From assembly GCA_037951105.1 (NCBI GenBank), contig JBAMJV010001823.1, positions 1 through 64,000 on the forward strand: a stretch of DNA of 64,000 nt, written 5' to 3'. The notes under the pieces were generated by a model. It saw only the letters and a list, made by a program, of their open reading frames with translations. It was not told the origin of the DNA and made no database searches. The stretch is from Echinarachnius parma (lineage: Eukaryota > Echinodermata > Echinoidea > Clypeasteroida > Echinarachniidae). The translations under genes were made by a program, and so were the position numbers. Of this stretch, positions 11,506 to 23,102 are shown in pieces (positions within the stretch are counted from its first letter, which is position 1; each line of letters begins with the position of its first letter).

Positions 11506-14500
11506 TTGAAGTGCACTACAATAGGACATATCCTGCGAACACTCCAAAAACCACAGATGTGCCAAGGCATCCTGCTGAAGCCAGAGAACAATGGAACAGC
11601 CCCAAGAGAACTGAAGGAACAGAGTTTGCTGAAACTCCCATCCAAGCTGCTTCTGGTACAGAAGCAACATATGAACCATTACCGAATATCAGCAGAGAAG
11701 ATCTCGGCAGTTGTGCTGTAGCTGCCTTTGATGATGGTAAGGTTGTTGATGATGACGACGATGATGATGTTGGTGGCAGTTTTGACATCGATGAAGATGA
11801 CTTGAATGGAGTTGAGCAAAGCCAAGAAGTGACTGCTATCTCAAAAGAAGGTCGCTGTGCAGACAGAGATGAAAACATCACACCAGCCGATACTGGCACC
11901 AAACAAGGGGATATTGACACCAAACAAGGGAATATTGACACCAGACAAGCACACATTGACAACATACCAGGGGATACTGGCAATAGTCTAGTCAACATTG
12001 TCCTACACTGGTGCACACTTTGCAATGCGACTTTCCCCACTTCATGGGAACTAGACTTCCATGCTGTCCGGTGCAAATACCAAAAGTCTGCAACCATGCA
12101 GTATTGCTGCCATATGTGTGAAAAAACATACCAGGCAAGAGGGAACATGTCATACCATCTCCTCAGTGCCCATGGTATGACGATCACAGAGATTGTTGAA
12201 GAGTTGCCAAGCCTGAGGGGTCCTGTAAAGAGGAAGATTGTTGAAGAGATGCCGAGCCTGAGGGGTCCTGTAAAGATGAAGATTGTTGAAGAGATGCCGA
12301 GCCTGAGGGGTCCTGTAAAGAGGAAGATTGTTGAAGAGATGCCGAGCCTGAGGGGTCCTGTAAAGAGGGAGATTGTTGAAGAGATGCCGAGCCTGAGGGG
12401 TCCTGTAAAGCGGAAGAGTAGAGTGAAGCGTAGGTTGTTGCAGACGAAGAAAAACGCTGGAGGAAGGACAAAGCTGACTTCAAATGAAGCAGATGCCAGT
12501 CCCTCTGACAGAATCATTAACAAAGACTCCGGTGGAAGGAGTACAAGATCATCATTGAGGAAGAGGACAAAAGTGGCAAGGCTTTCAGGAGGGGACGATA
12601 GCTGTGATAAGTCGCCCACAAGCAGTAAGCGCAAAGTCAGTTGGTCACATACAAATAAATCTGGTGAAAAGAACAAACCGAATGTAGAGGAAACAGACAC
12701 AAGTAACTGCGCTGGTGTCAGTTTCAGTGGACATAGTGGAAGAGCATCACTTAGAAGAGGTTTGAGATCAAGGAGAGATTCTGTCAAGAATAGAAGTGGA
12801 GATGACCAAGAGTCTTCAGAGAAAGGAGAGCATAATGCTGACGTCATTGGTTCATCGACCGACATCATTGAATTAAGTGGAAGCCAAAATGAAAATGTTC
12901 TTTTGGCAGTTAGTTCAGGTGAAAAAAGCAGTGATGAGGCCAATCAAATGGAACAAGTCAACAGTGTAGCAGAAGCTAGAGACACATCTGACATTGATGG
13001 TTCTTTCCAAGAAGCATGTATTGCTGATAACGATTCCAACAAAGTTGTGAATTCTGCACACTGTCCTGCACATAAGGTTACATTGCATGATGAGGAAAAA
13101 GATGAGGTGCAACCAGTGGAGGAAAGTGAGGTTTCTGATGTCTTGGATCAAGAGAATGATGAAGATAGCAGTGAAGAGAGTGATGCTCAGGAGGAGGACC
13201 TCAGTCAAACAGGAAATAAGAGCATAGGAAGAAGACAAAAATGTAGACTTTGTGGGGATGAGTTCAACACAAAACGCGGTGTTCGTGTACATATGAGCGA
13301 GGTACACTACAAAGATAAATATAAATGCAGTACATGTGGTGAGGTGTGCAAAGATATTCCAGCATATATACAACATTTAAAGACACATGGTGAGCCTAGT
13401 GAACTGGATCAAGCCAAAGTTTGCCCTCACTGCTCCAAAACCTATGTCATTGAGGCTTGCTTTCGTAAGCATTTAGCGGAGCATGAGGCTGACAGTAGAT
13501 CTGCAGATTTTATCTGCACAATTTGTGATAAGAAGCTATCCAGCAAGGGGGCATTGCAAAAGCATGTGAATTACCGCCACACAAAAGAGAAGAAATATCC
13601 ATGCACATATTGTGACAAGGTACTCTACCAGAAGTGTGCGTTCACTTCTCACATGAAGGGGCATACGGTGGGTAGACAGTGGAAGTGTGACCTGTGTGAT
13701 CAAGCATTTGTTGAAAAATGGAGAATGGAAGGGCACAAGAAAAGAGTTCACTTTGACACAAAGTCATATCTGTGTGACTTGTGTGGCACTTCGTACAAAT
13801 CCCTTGGAAGCTTGACTCAGCACAACAAAACTGCGCATACAGACACCTTTGACTTCCCTTGTGGCATCTGTGGGAAGCAATTCAAGAGAAGGAGCCATTT
13901 TAACACTCACATGAAAGTGCATAACGACGTTAGACCATACAAGTGCGGGTTGTGTGAGAAGGCATTCCGAACCCGCCCGAAACTCGCTGTGCACGTGAAA
14001 TGGCACAACAACGAGCGGGATTTTAAATGCAGTTTGTGCGACAAGTGTTTTCTGACCAAGGGCAACTGTGACAAGCACATGCAAATACACCAAAAGAAAA
14101 AGACGCACTTCTGCACCGAGTGCGGATATGGGTGCGTGGATTACACCACACTGCGCAAACATCTGGCCACAAACCACAACATCATTGTAGAGAGCAAGGT
14201 GACAAAATGCAGTAATTCTTACAGAACAGGTAAGCGGAAAGGCTCAGAAAAAGCTGCCAACTCCGCGAACAAGGAGCCTATCGGAGATAAAGTTCCAACG
14301 GACACATCAGATAGTCCCATTGAAGATGACCGAGCTACTGACTCCCAACCCAGCACTCCTGTAGAGATTGGAGCTCAATATCCTGTAGATGGATCCATGA
14401 ATTCGTCGTCTGGTGTTGCTACTGTAAGCAGCACACCACCTGTAGATAGAGACAGAGTTCCAACTGACGTACCGAATGGTCCCACAGAAGACGACCAAGC

Positions 14501-14732
14501 CACAAACTCTCTACACAGCATTAATATGGAGGGCAGAGCTCAGTATCCATTCAGTGAATCTACGAATTCATCTTGTGGTGTCGCTACTGTAAGCAGCACA
14601 ACACATGATCCTATGTATACAAATTCCTTTTCTCATGTCCCTGTAACCACGGGGGAAATCCCAAACCCAACCTGCGACGAAGAAGGTCAGGCTATTGCGA
14701 CTCGGGCCTTAATGAATATGATTCTTCACTGA
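11506..14732 (+). CDS. Large zinc-finger exon B (13 C2H2-type fingers), 3' exon
   Basis: Probably a nuclear DNA-binding regulator and a paralogue of exon A. The frame runs 3227 nt from the acceptor to TGA, and spliced to the three 5' exons it encodes 1156 residues. Two N-terminal fingers lie at about 12004-12175. Five in-frame copies of a 15-residue unit around IVEEMPSLRGPVKRK follow (12191-12415). A KSRVKRR basic motif, a Ser/Glu-rich region and eleven C2H2 fingers (about 13240-14185) come next. The tail carries two related Thr/Ser-rich segments (SSSGVATVSST, SSCGVATVSST) and ends ALMNMILH. There is no ATG near the start: upstream in-frame codons begin at a GTG, and the first internal Met lies well inside, near the second finger. 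This is the best evidence that the exon needs splicing from upstream. Exon D is the closest relative. Confidence 0.85.
12191..12415 (+). repeat. Coding 45-bp minisatellite in exon B
   Basis: Five 45-bp units, each encoding a 15-residue EEMPSLRGPVK-type peptide. Exons A, C and D carry 1, 2 (20522-20611) and 3 (26050-26184) units. The unit is basic at one end and may extend the nuclear-localisation region, which is inference. Confidence 0.85.
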
Positions 14733-14826
14733 AAGAATTCATGCGTCGTTGGTTAACACTGATTTATGGCCTTCCATTGGGAACACGATAGGCTACACCA
14801 TCTAGGAAGAAGGAACAAGTTCAATT

Positions 14827-15004
14827 GAGTGCAAATGGAACAGCCAAGTGTTCCTCCGGAAGCTAAAGACCAAGCTACTGCCTCTCTCTGTGTCCTCCCT
14901 GTGGTGACCGACTCTCACTTTCCTTCCAATGAAGCAATGGCTTCTGCTGTTCCGGTGGCCAATTACAGTGCCCCACCTCCTGTCCACCAATTTGCCGCAA
15001 ATTA
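14827..15004 (+). pseudogene. Tail relic of a zinc-finger exon
   Basis: Starts MEQPSVPPEAK and stops after about 55 codons at HQFAAN. The matching sequence at 28617-28901 continues to GNYTYTREIPNP, which resembles the exon A/C tail. This copy is therefore shortened by a stop. Expression is doubtful. Confidence 0.5.
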
Positions 15005-15156
15005 AACAACAATGTGATCTTAATGTAGCTCTTAAGATCTTTGTGAAACCCCACTGGGATGTTATGTTTTTTTTAACAAAGGGTGATTGGGGAGGAAGTA
15101 AAATATCCATCTCTATTGATACCAAAGTGGTAATGTCACTCTTCTTTTATACATGT

Positions 15157-15452
15157 ACTATCCCAGGTAGTAAGCCAACGTCCGTCCGTCGTTGGACCAA
15201 TGTTGGCAATTTTTTTTTGCAACGTTGCTGACTGGCAACGTTGGACCAGCGATGTGTGCATACGCTCAAATGACGTTGGTCCTACGTTGGCAAATTACGA
15301 TGGACCATCATCAATCCACCGTTGATTTAATAAGTTTTTCCAATGTCTAATGAGTTTCGAGTTTCTAACGTTAGACCAACGTTGGCATCCAACCATATTC
15401 CAACGGCCAACGAGTTGCGAGATCCCAACGTTGGCTTGCTACCTGGGATAGT
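15157..15452. mobile_element. MITE-like element with ACTATCCCAGGTAG ends
   Basis: The terminal inverted repeats match at 23 of 24 positions (ACTATCCCAGGTAG...AAGCCAACG). The interior is built of CCAACGTTGG-type words. A second copy with a shortened left end lies at 29416-29698. Confidence 0.7.
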
Positions 15453-15643
15453 ACAGTGGAACCTCTTTATAAAGAGCTTGCTTATAATGAGGTTCCTGAT
15501 ATAGCGAAGTTATTTCATAGGTCTGGGGTTTATATGTATTTGATTATATTTATGCCCTGATACGAGATACATGTGTATATGATATAACAAGGTAAATTCA
15601 ATGCATGGGCCCAGTGTGCTCGTTATAATGAGGTTTTACTGTA
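15452..15643. mobile_element. TACAGTGGAACCTC element
   Basis: About 190 bp with inverted ends TACAGTGGAACCTCTTTATAA and TTATAATGAGGTTTTACTGTA, flanked by TA-type sequence. The size and ends suggest a Tc1/mariner-related MITE. A second copy lies at 29698-29888, and partial copies precede exons B, C and D. Confidence 0.6.
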
Positions 15644-15701
15644 CCATCTCTTTAATATACATGTAGTTCTGAAGTGATGACATCACACTCCTTTGTTATA
15701 T

Positions 15702-16011
15702 AGGGTTCACGGGGTCACACTGGGTCTGGAAAACCTGGAAAGTCATGGAATTTTACTACTTTTTTGTTTCCAGGCCTTGAAAGTCAGGGACAATTTTACA
15801 ATTATACTAAATTGGGTCATGGAATTTTATTTTATCTGCACTTCCTCTCCTCGTTGCTAAAAAACACATCACAACTTTTGACCTTATTTGGAACAAAAAG
15901 TACAGAAAGAAGTCAAAGAAACTTTCTTACATACATTACAGTGGTGAAAAGTCGTGGAGTTCTTGTTGTTATGGTCATGGAATGGGACTTGAAATAAGTG
16001 TATGAACCCTG
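15702..16011. mobile_element. GGGTTCA...TGAACCCT element
   Basis: Bounded by GGGTTCAC and GTATGAACCCT and containing several TGGAAAGTCATGGAATTT words. Copies lie at 29940-30218 and, in part, 40628-40866. The ends recall hAT-type MITEs, but the superfamily is uncertain. Confidence 0.5.
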
Positions 16012-16299
16012 ATATTCCCTTGTAATATGGTTCTATACAAATTGTTGCTGGGCGATTTGAGCTGGACAATTGCCTTTGAGGCAACCTCTAGGTCTAAAAT
16101 GTTGGCTTGCCTGACAGCTCAGAACCAGTAACCCATTCAGGGAAGAATTTCAGCCAATGGATAAATATTTCAAATGAAATTCTGTACACTTCTACACAAA
16201 AGATCCAGTTTGAATGAAGTGGCTCATTATGTGTTTTGTGTAATCATTCTTGTAGTACGATGATGAAGATTTTGATTCATCCAGGAAAGAGTTCATAGA

Positions 16300-16420
16300 T
16301 ACAAAACTAAATCTATTCAACTGGACTTAATATTTCGGAGAGTAACAACCTATCCAGGCTACTTCTTCTTCTGCTGTACTACTCCAAGTCTAGTTGAATA
16401 GATTTAGTTTTGTTTTGATT
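16300..16420. repeat. Fold-back sequence
   Basis: An AAAACTAAATCTATTCAA arm is mirrored about 80 bp later by TTGAATAGATTTAGTTTT. A related, shorter version lies near 31590-31670 in the sister spacer. Confidence 0.6.
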
Positions 16421-16441
16421 GTTGTACTAGACATAACATAT

Positions 16442-17217
16442 GGGCAACTCCAGCGTCACAGACATTACAAACAGACATTATTTCAGCTTTCCAATGCCAC
16501 TACTAATTCATACATTTACCTAATTACAAACCAATAGCCTGGTTAAGTATGCAAAAAAAGTTTCAGAACATTTATCCAATTCGTTACTGAGTAATTCTGC
16601 AAAATGTGCGCCATCACGGACATAACATTTTTTGGACATGACTTTTTGCATCCATATACATTACATCTTTGCAAAAGTCTGTGAGTTCTGAGACCTCACA
16701 AAGGTGATTTAGGTATTCAAATATAGACAAGGCAATGATGAATTGAATCCAAGTTGGATTTTGCGAAACGGGCCAGGTATATGTGATCTAGACAACAAAA
16801 CGTTGCGTCACGGACATTACATTTTCAGCGTCACGGACATTACAGTTTGTCCGGAGGATTTGATTAATTGAAAAATATACTTTAGAGCACTCAAAAGACT
16901 GAAATTTTAATCTGAAAAGGTACTTTGATTATCAGTCATCGAATTTGGTGCCTTAAATAATAAAAATACCAGAAAATTGGGAAAATATAAGGATTTTCCT
17001 GAAATTTGCACAGGGTAGTCCCATGTGTGGAGATTCATGTATGGTTGCCGTTTCTCTTATAAGGAGACACCCGAGAATTAAAAAAATCATGTGAACTGAA
17101 AAATATATAATCATAGGATCATGTTGTATGAAAAAATAATCCAGAAAAAATCAATAGGATTTGAAATAGAGCCAATTGTTTGTTTGAGTTCATGTCCACT
17201 TTTTCGTGGAATTGCCC
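16442..17217. mobile_element. 776-bp DNA element with GGGCAACTCCA ends
   Basis: Terminal repeats are GGGCAACTCCA and TGGAATTGCCC, flanked by ATAT on both sides. Inside are repeated GTCACGGACATTACA-type words near both ends, as expected for transposase-binding subterminal repeats. No transposase frame is present, so it would be non-autonomous. The sister spacer after D lacks it. Confidence 0.6.
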
Positions 17218-17446
17218 ATATGCATTCTAAATATCCTCAGTGAAATACTGTGAGTTAGATTATGACATTTTTTGTTTAATACTATGCTAAACCAGCATGC
17301 TTCTGAAAAGAAACTTTTTTCTTGTATAGATTTTTATTTACAATCACTGGGATCCTATTAATTCAATGTATTCTGTATTTGTATAGATATTCCTATAAAT
17401 GTATTGTTTCTTACACTGTAATGTATATAACTTTCTATTTTGTTGA

Positions 17447-17452
17447 AATAAA
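17447..17452 (+). promoter_or_regulatory. Possible polyadenylation signal AATAAA (B side)
   Basis: AATAAA inside a stretch conserved with 32057-32062 after exon D. It lies about 2.7 kb past the exon B stop, which would mean a long 3' UTR. Weak evidence on its own. Confidence 0.3.
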
Positions 17453-17580
17453 GACTACCATAGTCAATACAAATTATGTCTTATTATCAAGTTTGTGGGG
17501 GTCAAGAAGTTTAGATGAATAGTAAAATATTGTAATGAAATGATATAAAGAAAGTTTACATGACTTTGCATGTATAATCT

Positions 17581-17712
17581 GGGCCCCGTTCCAGAAAAAG
17601 ATGCAACCGATTTTAAGTTCAATCATGTGACTACATGTACATGCACAAATTGTCTGACTTGCAATTAATCACAACTTTACAATCGATTGCATGTCTTTCT
17701 ACGACGGGACCT
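17581..17712. mobile_element. GGGCCC-ended MITE
   Basis: The ends are GGGCCCCGTTCCAGAAA and TTTCTACGACGGGACC, with inner arms around CAATCGATTG. Other copies lie at 32208-32333, 33554-33672 and 54566-54735. The last has the most complete inverted repeats. Confidence 0.6.
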
Positions 17713-17947
17713 TGGACAGACACAAACAAACGGTTAATTTAATACGATATATATATTTATATTTTGTCAAATGCAACTTTGGGTTAGTTGTACATTTATA
17801 TATTTTGAGGGGGTCTTCTTATTTAGTTGACGTACATGTCTTGAGATAACTCATTTTGGGTGAAAATTAAGTTCATTTGATTAATGAGTACAAATTAAGT
17901 GATGACACAAATTCAGTTGGAATTTCTTATAAAAACATTTTGCTAAA

Positions 17948-18346
17948 AGTATCGGAGATAAAGCTCCAACGGACACATCAGATAGTCCCACAGAAGATGA
18001 CAGAGCTACTGACTCCCTACCCAGCATTAATGTGGAGGTAGGAGCTCAATATCCCGTCAGTGGATCCATGAAGTCATCTTCTGGTGTTGCTACTGTAAGC
18101 AGCACACCACATGATGACAGAGACAGAGTTCCAACTGACATATCAAATGGTCCCATGGAAGACAACCTTGCCACAAACGCTCTACACGGCATTAATGTGG
18201 AGAGTGGAGTTTCTCATGTCCCTGTAAGCCAGGCACCTGCTATTGCTGGGAACTATTCATACACGGGGGAAATACCAAACCCAACCTGCGACGAAGAAGG
18301 CCAGGCCATTGCCACTCAGGCCTTCATGAATATGATCCTTCGCTGA
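17948..18346 (+). pseudogene. 5'-truncated zinc-finger copy E
   Basis: An open frame of about 132 codons nearly identical to the last part of exon C, from IGDKAPTDTSDSP to AFMNMILR and TGA. All fingers and the acceptor are missing. The left boundary falls at a TATC shared by the flanking spacer and the zinc-finger sequence, which suggests a microhomology junction. It has no start of its own and is best called a pseudogene fragment. Confidence 0.75.
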
Positions 18347-18532
18347 AAGAATACATGCGTCGTCGTTGATTAAAATTGACCAACGTTCTTTTCACCTGTT
18401 TATGTATCCACTAGATTTCTCTAAATACAGCAGCTGCGTCTTACTCCATACAGTCCACTATGTCACAGTCCAGGCCTTCATGTACATGATAAGTCATTGA
18501 AGGACCTAGAGACCTCTCCGCTGAATGCTTTT

Positions 18533-18903
18533 AAAGGGAACTAGTAACATTGTCAAAATCCACAAAAATTACCTATAACCCCTGTGGTTCTCGCATATCT
18601 TATGGTATTTGTAGATGTATAATACCAATAGAAGCATGGAACAGATTTTGATTTTTTACGTTGCTCTTTCATTATATGTATGATTGTAGTGTTTGGATTT
18701 TAAATACACTACATGTAGTAGAGAATTTCAACAGTGTACAATACCACTTTGCATTTTGGCTCATTACTTGGTCTTACATGTATGAAACTCATTTACCATG
18801 AAAATTTCATACATTACTCAGTGGACACATCAGATTACAGAAATACACATTTTATCAACCCACTTCCAGTCCTTGCACATGTCAATAAAATTACTAGATC
18901 CCT
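18533..18903. mobile_element. 'CTAGTAAC' MITE, uninterrupted copy
   Basis: AAAGGGAACTAGTAACATTG at the left and AATTACTAGATCCCT at the right. This copy is the reference empty site for the insertions in its sister copies at 10358 and 23103. Confidence 0.7.
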
Positions 18904-19428
18904 AACATTAATAGATGAATAGTATGAATATGCTATATAGCCGATGGTGAATATGTCTTCATGTATAGACCCATGAACGCATGCTTTAGAATGGTGATGC
19001 GTTTTCCAATTATTTTTTTTTTTTTTGGAAACATATTTTTGTGAACTTATTGGTGGAATGGACTACTAAAGATGTTACCTTTCATTTATAAGAATGTTTA
19101 GGTGATGGTCCCATTTAAGTCTTCACCTAGAATTTAATAATAAGAGACTGGGAAAGATGTAAATTATCTATCTCTATTTAAACGAAACTGATAATAACAT
19201 CACTCTGTTGTTTATACATGTACTATAGTACAGTGGAACCTCATTATAACGAGCACACTAGGCCCATTGAATTTACATTTATGATGCTGGTTGTCAAAAT
19301 AAATCCAATGCATCAATATTTTCTGTATTATATAAACTTTTCTATTTTGTTTTTACATCGTATATTGAGATTCCATGATCTCTTGAAAATAGATTGCATT
19401 TGTAGTACTGGGGGTTTTCAGTGTGACT

Positions 19429-19829
19429 CGGGTCCAAAACTTTGGAATTCCCTCGCACCCCATTTAAAAAGCGCTTCATCCTTAAATGTATTCAAACACA
19501 AATATAAAGACACACTTTTGAGCACACCAGATCCACTATTGTAATGTTAATATAGGTATAATCTCTCTTTTCCCCTTTTCACCCCTACTCCCTTTCTTTC
19601 ATTTTAGTATCTGTATTTGTACGTGCTTATTTTGAGGCAGTCGCTTCTCTGGGGACCATACCCACCAAGATTTGTTCATCTTTAATTATGGTCCCTTCTC
19701 CTATTCCTATTTCATTTATTTGTATTGTGCAATTGTTGTATTTATGTATTATTCATTTGTCTTGTTTTACATTGTAAATTATATTCTTATTTTGGTTTTA
19801 TGAGTCAATAAATGAAATGAAATGAAATG
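19429..19829 (+). mobile_element. 5'-truncated non-LTR retrotransposon 3' end
   Basis: Encodes a short stretch beginning GPKLWNSLAPHLKSASSLNV and continuing to a Phe-Lys-rich end and stop. This is typical of the C-terminus of LINE reverse-transcriptase proteins. About 280 nt of 3' UTR and a terminal run of GAAAT repeats follow. The repeat tail ends directly against TCCAGATTTCTG, the start of the exon C acceptor region. The copy is dead (no reverse transcriptase core). Confidence 0.75.
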
Positions 19830-19857
19830 TCCAGATTTCTGTTTCTAATTTGTACAG

Positions 19858-22800
19858 TTGAAGTGCACTACAATAGGACATATCCTGCGAGTACACCAAA
19901 GACCACAGATGTGCCAAGGCATCCTGCTGAAGCCAGAGAACAACGGAACAGCCCCAAGAGAACTGAAGGATCAGAGCTTGCTGTAACTTCAATCCAAACT
20001 GCTTCTGGTACAGAAGCAACGTATGAATTATTACTGGATATCAGCAGAGAAGATCTCGGCAGTTCTGCTGTAGCTGCCTTTGATGATGGCAAGGTTGTTG
20101 ATGATGACGACGATGATGATGTTGGTGGCAGTTTTGACATCGATGAAGATGACTTGAATGGAGTGGAGCAAAGCCAAGAAGTGACTGCCACCTCAAAAGA
20201 AGGCAGCGGTGAGCTTAGAGTTAAAGACAGCAGACCAGCAGATATTGACACCAGACAATGGGACATTGACACCAGACATGGGGATATTGACACCAGACCA
20301 GGGGATACTGGCAATAGTCTAGTTGACATGGTCCTACACTGCTGCTCACTTTGCAATGCGACTTTCCCCACTCCATGGGAACTAGATTTCCATGCTGTTG
20401 GGTGCAAATACCAAAAGTCCGCAACCATGCAATATAACTGCCATTTGTGCGAAAAAACGTACCAGGCGAGAGGGAATATGTCATACCATCTCCTCAGTGC
20501 CCATGGTATGACGATCACAGAGATTGTAGAAGAGATGCCAAGCCTGAGGGGTCCTATAAAGAGGAAGATTGTTGAAGAGATGCCAAGCCTGAGGGGTCCT
20601 GTGAAGAGGAAGAGTAGAGTGAAGCGTAGGTGGTTGCCAAAGAAGAAAAACGCTGGAGGAAGGACAAAGCTGACCTCAAATGAAGCAGACGCCAGTACCT
20701 CCGACAGAATCCTTAACAAAGACTCCAGTGGAAGGAGTACAAGATCATCATTGAGGAAGAGGACAAAAGTGGCAAGGCTTTCAGGAGGGGACGATAGCTG
20801 TGATGAGTCGCCCACACGCAATAAGCGCAAAGTCAGTTGGTCGCATACAAATGAATCTGGTGAAAAGAGAAAACCAAATGTAGAGGAACCAGACAGAAGT
20901 AACTGCGCTGGTGTCAGTCACAGTGGACATAGTGGAAGAGCATCACTTAGAAGAGGTTTGAGATCAAGGAGATATTCTGTCAAGAATAGAAGTGCAGATG
21001 ACCAAGACTCTTCAGAGAAGGGAGAGCATGATGCTGGCGTCATTGGTTCATCAAGTGGAAGCCAAAATGAAAATGGTCTTGTGGCTATGAGTTCAAGTGA
21101 AAAGGGTGGTGATGAGGCCAATCAAATGGATCAAGTCAACCAAGTAGCAGAAGCTGGAGACACATCTGCAATTGGTTGTTCTTTCCAAGAGGCATGTATT
21201 GCTGAGAACGATTCCAACAAAGTTGTGAATTCTGCACACGATCCTGCAGATAAGGTTACATTGGATGATGAGACGGTCTCGCAGGAAAACAGAGAGATGA
21301 AGCCCTTGCAGGAAGATGAGGTTTCTGATGTCTCTGATCAAGACAATGATGAAAATAGCAGTGAAGAGAGTGATGCTCAGGAGGAGGACCTCAGTCAAAC
21401 AGGAAATAAGAGCATAGGAAGAAGAAATAAATGCAGACTTTGTGGGGATAAGTTTAACACACAACGCGGTGTTCTAGTGCATATGAGCGAGGTACACTTC
21501 AAAGATAAATATAAATGCAATACATGTGGCGAGGTGTGCAAAGATATTCCAGCATATATACAACATTTAAAGACACATGGTGAGCCTTCTGAACTGGATC
21601 GAGCCAAAGTTTGCCCTCACTGCTCCAAAACCTATGTCATTGAGGCTTGCTATCGTAAGCATTTAGCGGAGCATGAGGCTGACAGTAGATCTGCAGATTT
21701 TATCTGCACAATTTGTGATAAGAAGCTATCCTCCAAGGGGGCATTGCAAAAGCATGTGAATAGCTGCCACACAAAAGAGAAGAAATATCCATGCACATAT
21801 TGTGACAAGGTATTCTACCTGAAGTATGCATTCAATTCTCACATGAAGAGACATACGGTGGGTAGACAGTGGAAGTGTGACCTGTGTGATCAAGCATTTG
21901 TTCAAAAATGGGAAATGGAAGGGCACAAGAAAAGAGTTCACTTTGACACACATTCATATCTGTGTGACTTGTGTGGCACTTCGTACAAATCCCTTGGAAG
22001 CTTGACTCAGCACAACAAAACTGCGCACACAGACACCTTTGATTTCCCTTGTAGCATCTGTGGGAAGAAATTCAAGAGAAGGACTCAATTGAACTATCAC
22101 ATGAAAGTGCATAATGACGTTAGACCACACAAGTGCGGGATGTGCGAGAAGGCATTCCGAACCCGATCCCAGCTAGGTGTGCACATAAAATGGCACAATA
22201 ACGAGCGGGATTTTAAATGCAGTTTCTGCGACATGTGCTTTCTGACCAAGTGCAACATGAACAAGCACATGCAAATACACCAGAAGACAAAGACGCACTT
22301 CTGCACTGAGTGCGGATATGGGTGCGTGGATTACACCACGCTGCGCAAACATCTGGCCACAAACCACAACATCATTGTGGAGAGAAAGTTAACAAAGGGC
22401 AGTAATTCTTCCAGGACAACTAAGCGAAAAGGCTCAAAGAAAGCTGCCAACTCTGCAAACAAGGAGCCTATCGGAGATAAAGTTCCAACAGACACATCAG
22501 ATAGTCCCACAGAAGATGACCGAGCTACTGACTCCCTACCCAGCATTAATGTGGAGGTAGGAGCTCAATATCCCGTCAGTGGATCCATGAAGTCATCTTC
22601 TGGTGTTGCTACTGTAAGCAGCACACCACATGATGACAGAGACAGAGTTCCAACTGACATATCAAATGGTCCCACGGAAGACAACCTTGCCACAAACTCT
22701 CTACATGGCATTAATGTGGAGAGTGGAGTTTCTCATGTCCCTGTAAGCCAGGCACCTGCTATTGCTGGGAACTATTCATACACGGGGGAAATACCAAACC

Positions 22801-22865
22801 CAACCTGCGACGAAGAAGGCCAGGCCATTGCCACTCAGGCCTTCATGAATATGATCCTTCGCTGA
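19858..22865 (+). CDS. Large zinc-finger exon C (13 C2H2-type fingers), 3' exon
   Basis: Probably a nuclear DNA-binding regulator. The frame runs 3008 nt from the TTTGTACAG acceptor to TGA, and spliced to the shared 5' exons it encodes 1083 residues. It has three heptad units (about 20239-20305), two N-terminal fingers (20334-20510), two 15-residue units, a KSRVKRRWLPKKK basic motif and a Ser/Glu-rich region. Eleven C2H2 fingers (about 21429-22370) and the AFMNMILR tail follow. The tail matches exon A and relic E. The upstream ATG at 19827 comes from the junction with the retrotransposon tail and is not conserved in exon B. Confidence 0.85.
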
Positions 22866-23102
22866 AAGAATGCATGCGTCGTTGTTTGTTAACATTTACC
22901 CACGTTCTTTTCACCTGTTTGTGTATCCACTAGATATATTTCTCTAAATAATGTCCCTCCATCACTGGATTACTGCGATGGCCGGCTATCTCGTTGACAG
23001 CAGCTGGGTCTTTATCCCTGCAGTCCACTATGCCACACTCCAGGCCTTCATGTACGTGATAATTCAGTGAAGGACCTAAAGACTTGTCTGACGAATGCAT
23101 TT

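Larger units (their letters stand above)
14733..17947 (+). other. Spacer after exon B (paired with the spacer after D)
   Basis: Aligns over much of its length with 28514-32560, so exon plus spacer duplicated together. It carries a tail relic (14827-15004), several MITE-like elements (15157-15452, 15452-15643, 15702-16011), a fold-back sequence (about 16300-16420), a private insertion (16442-17217), an AATAAA at 17447, and a GGGCCC-ended element (17581-17712). Confidence 0.6.
18347..19857 (+). other. Spacer between relic E and exon C
   Basis: Homologous to the spacers after A and C. It holds a clean 'CTAGTAAC' MITE (18533-18903), the partial TACAGTGGAACCTC element (from about 19228) and a truncated retrotransposon (19429-19829) that abuts the exon C acceptor. 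No 5' exons were found. Confidence 0.6.

Noticed and set aside
11516..12943. Long minus-strand frames opposite exons A-D (up to 475 codons)
   Set aside because: They are mirror frames of low-complexity Ser/Glu/Asp coding sequence, have no domains, and recur in every paralogue.
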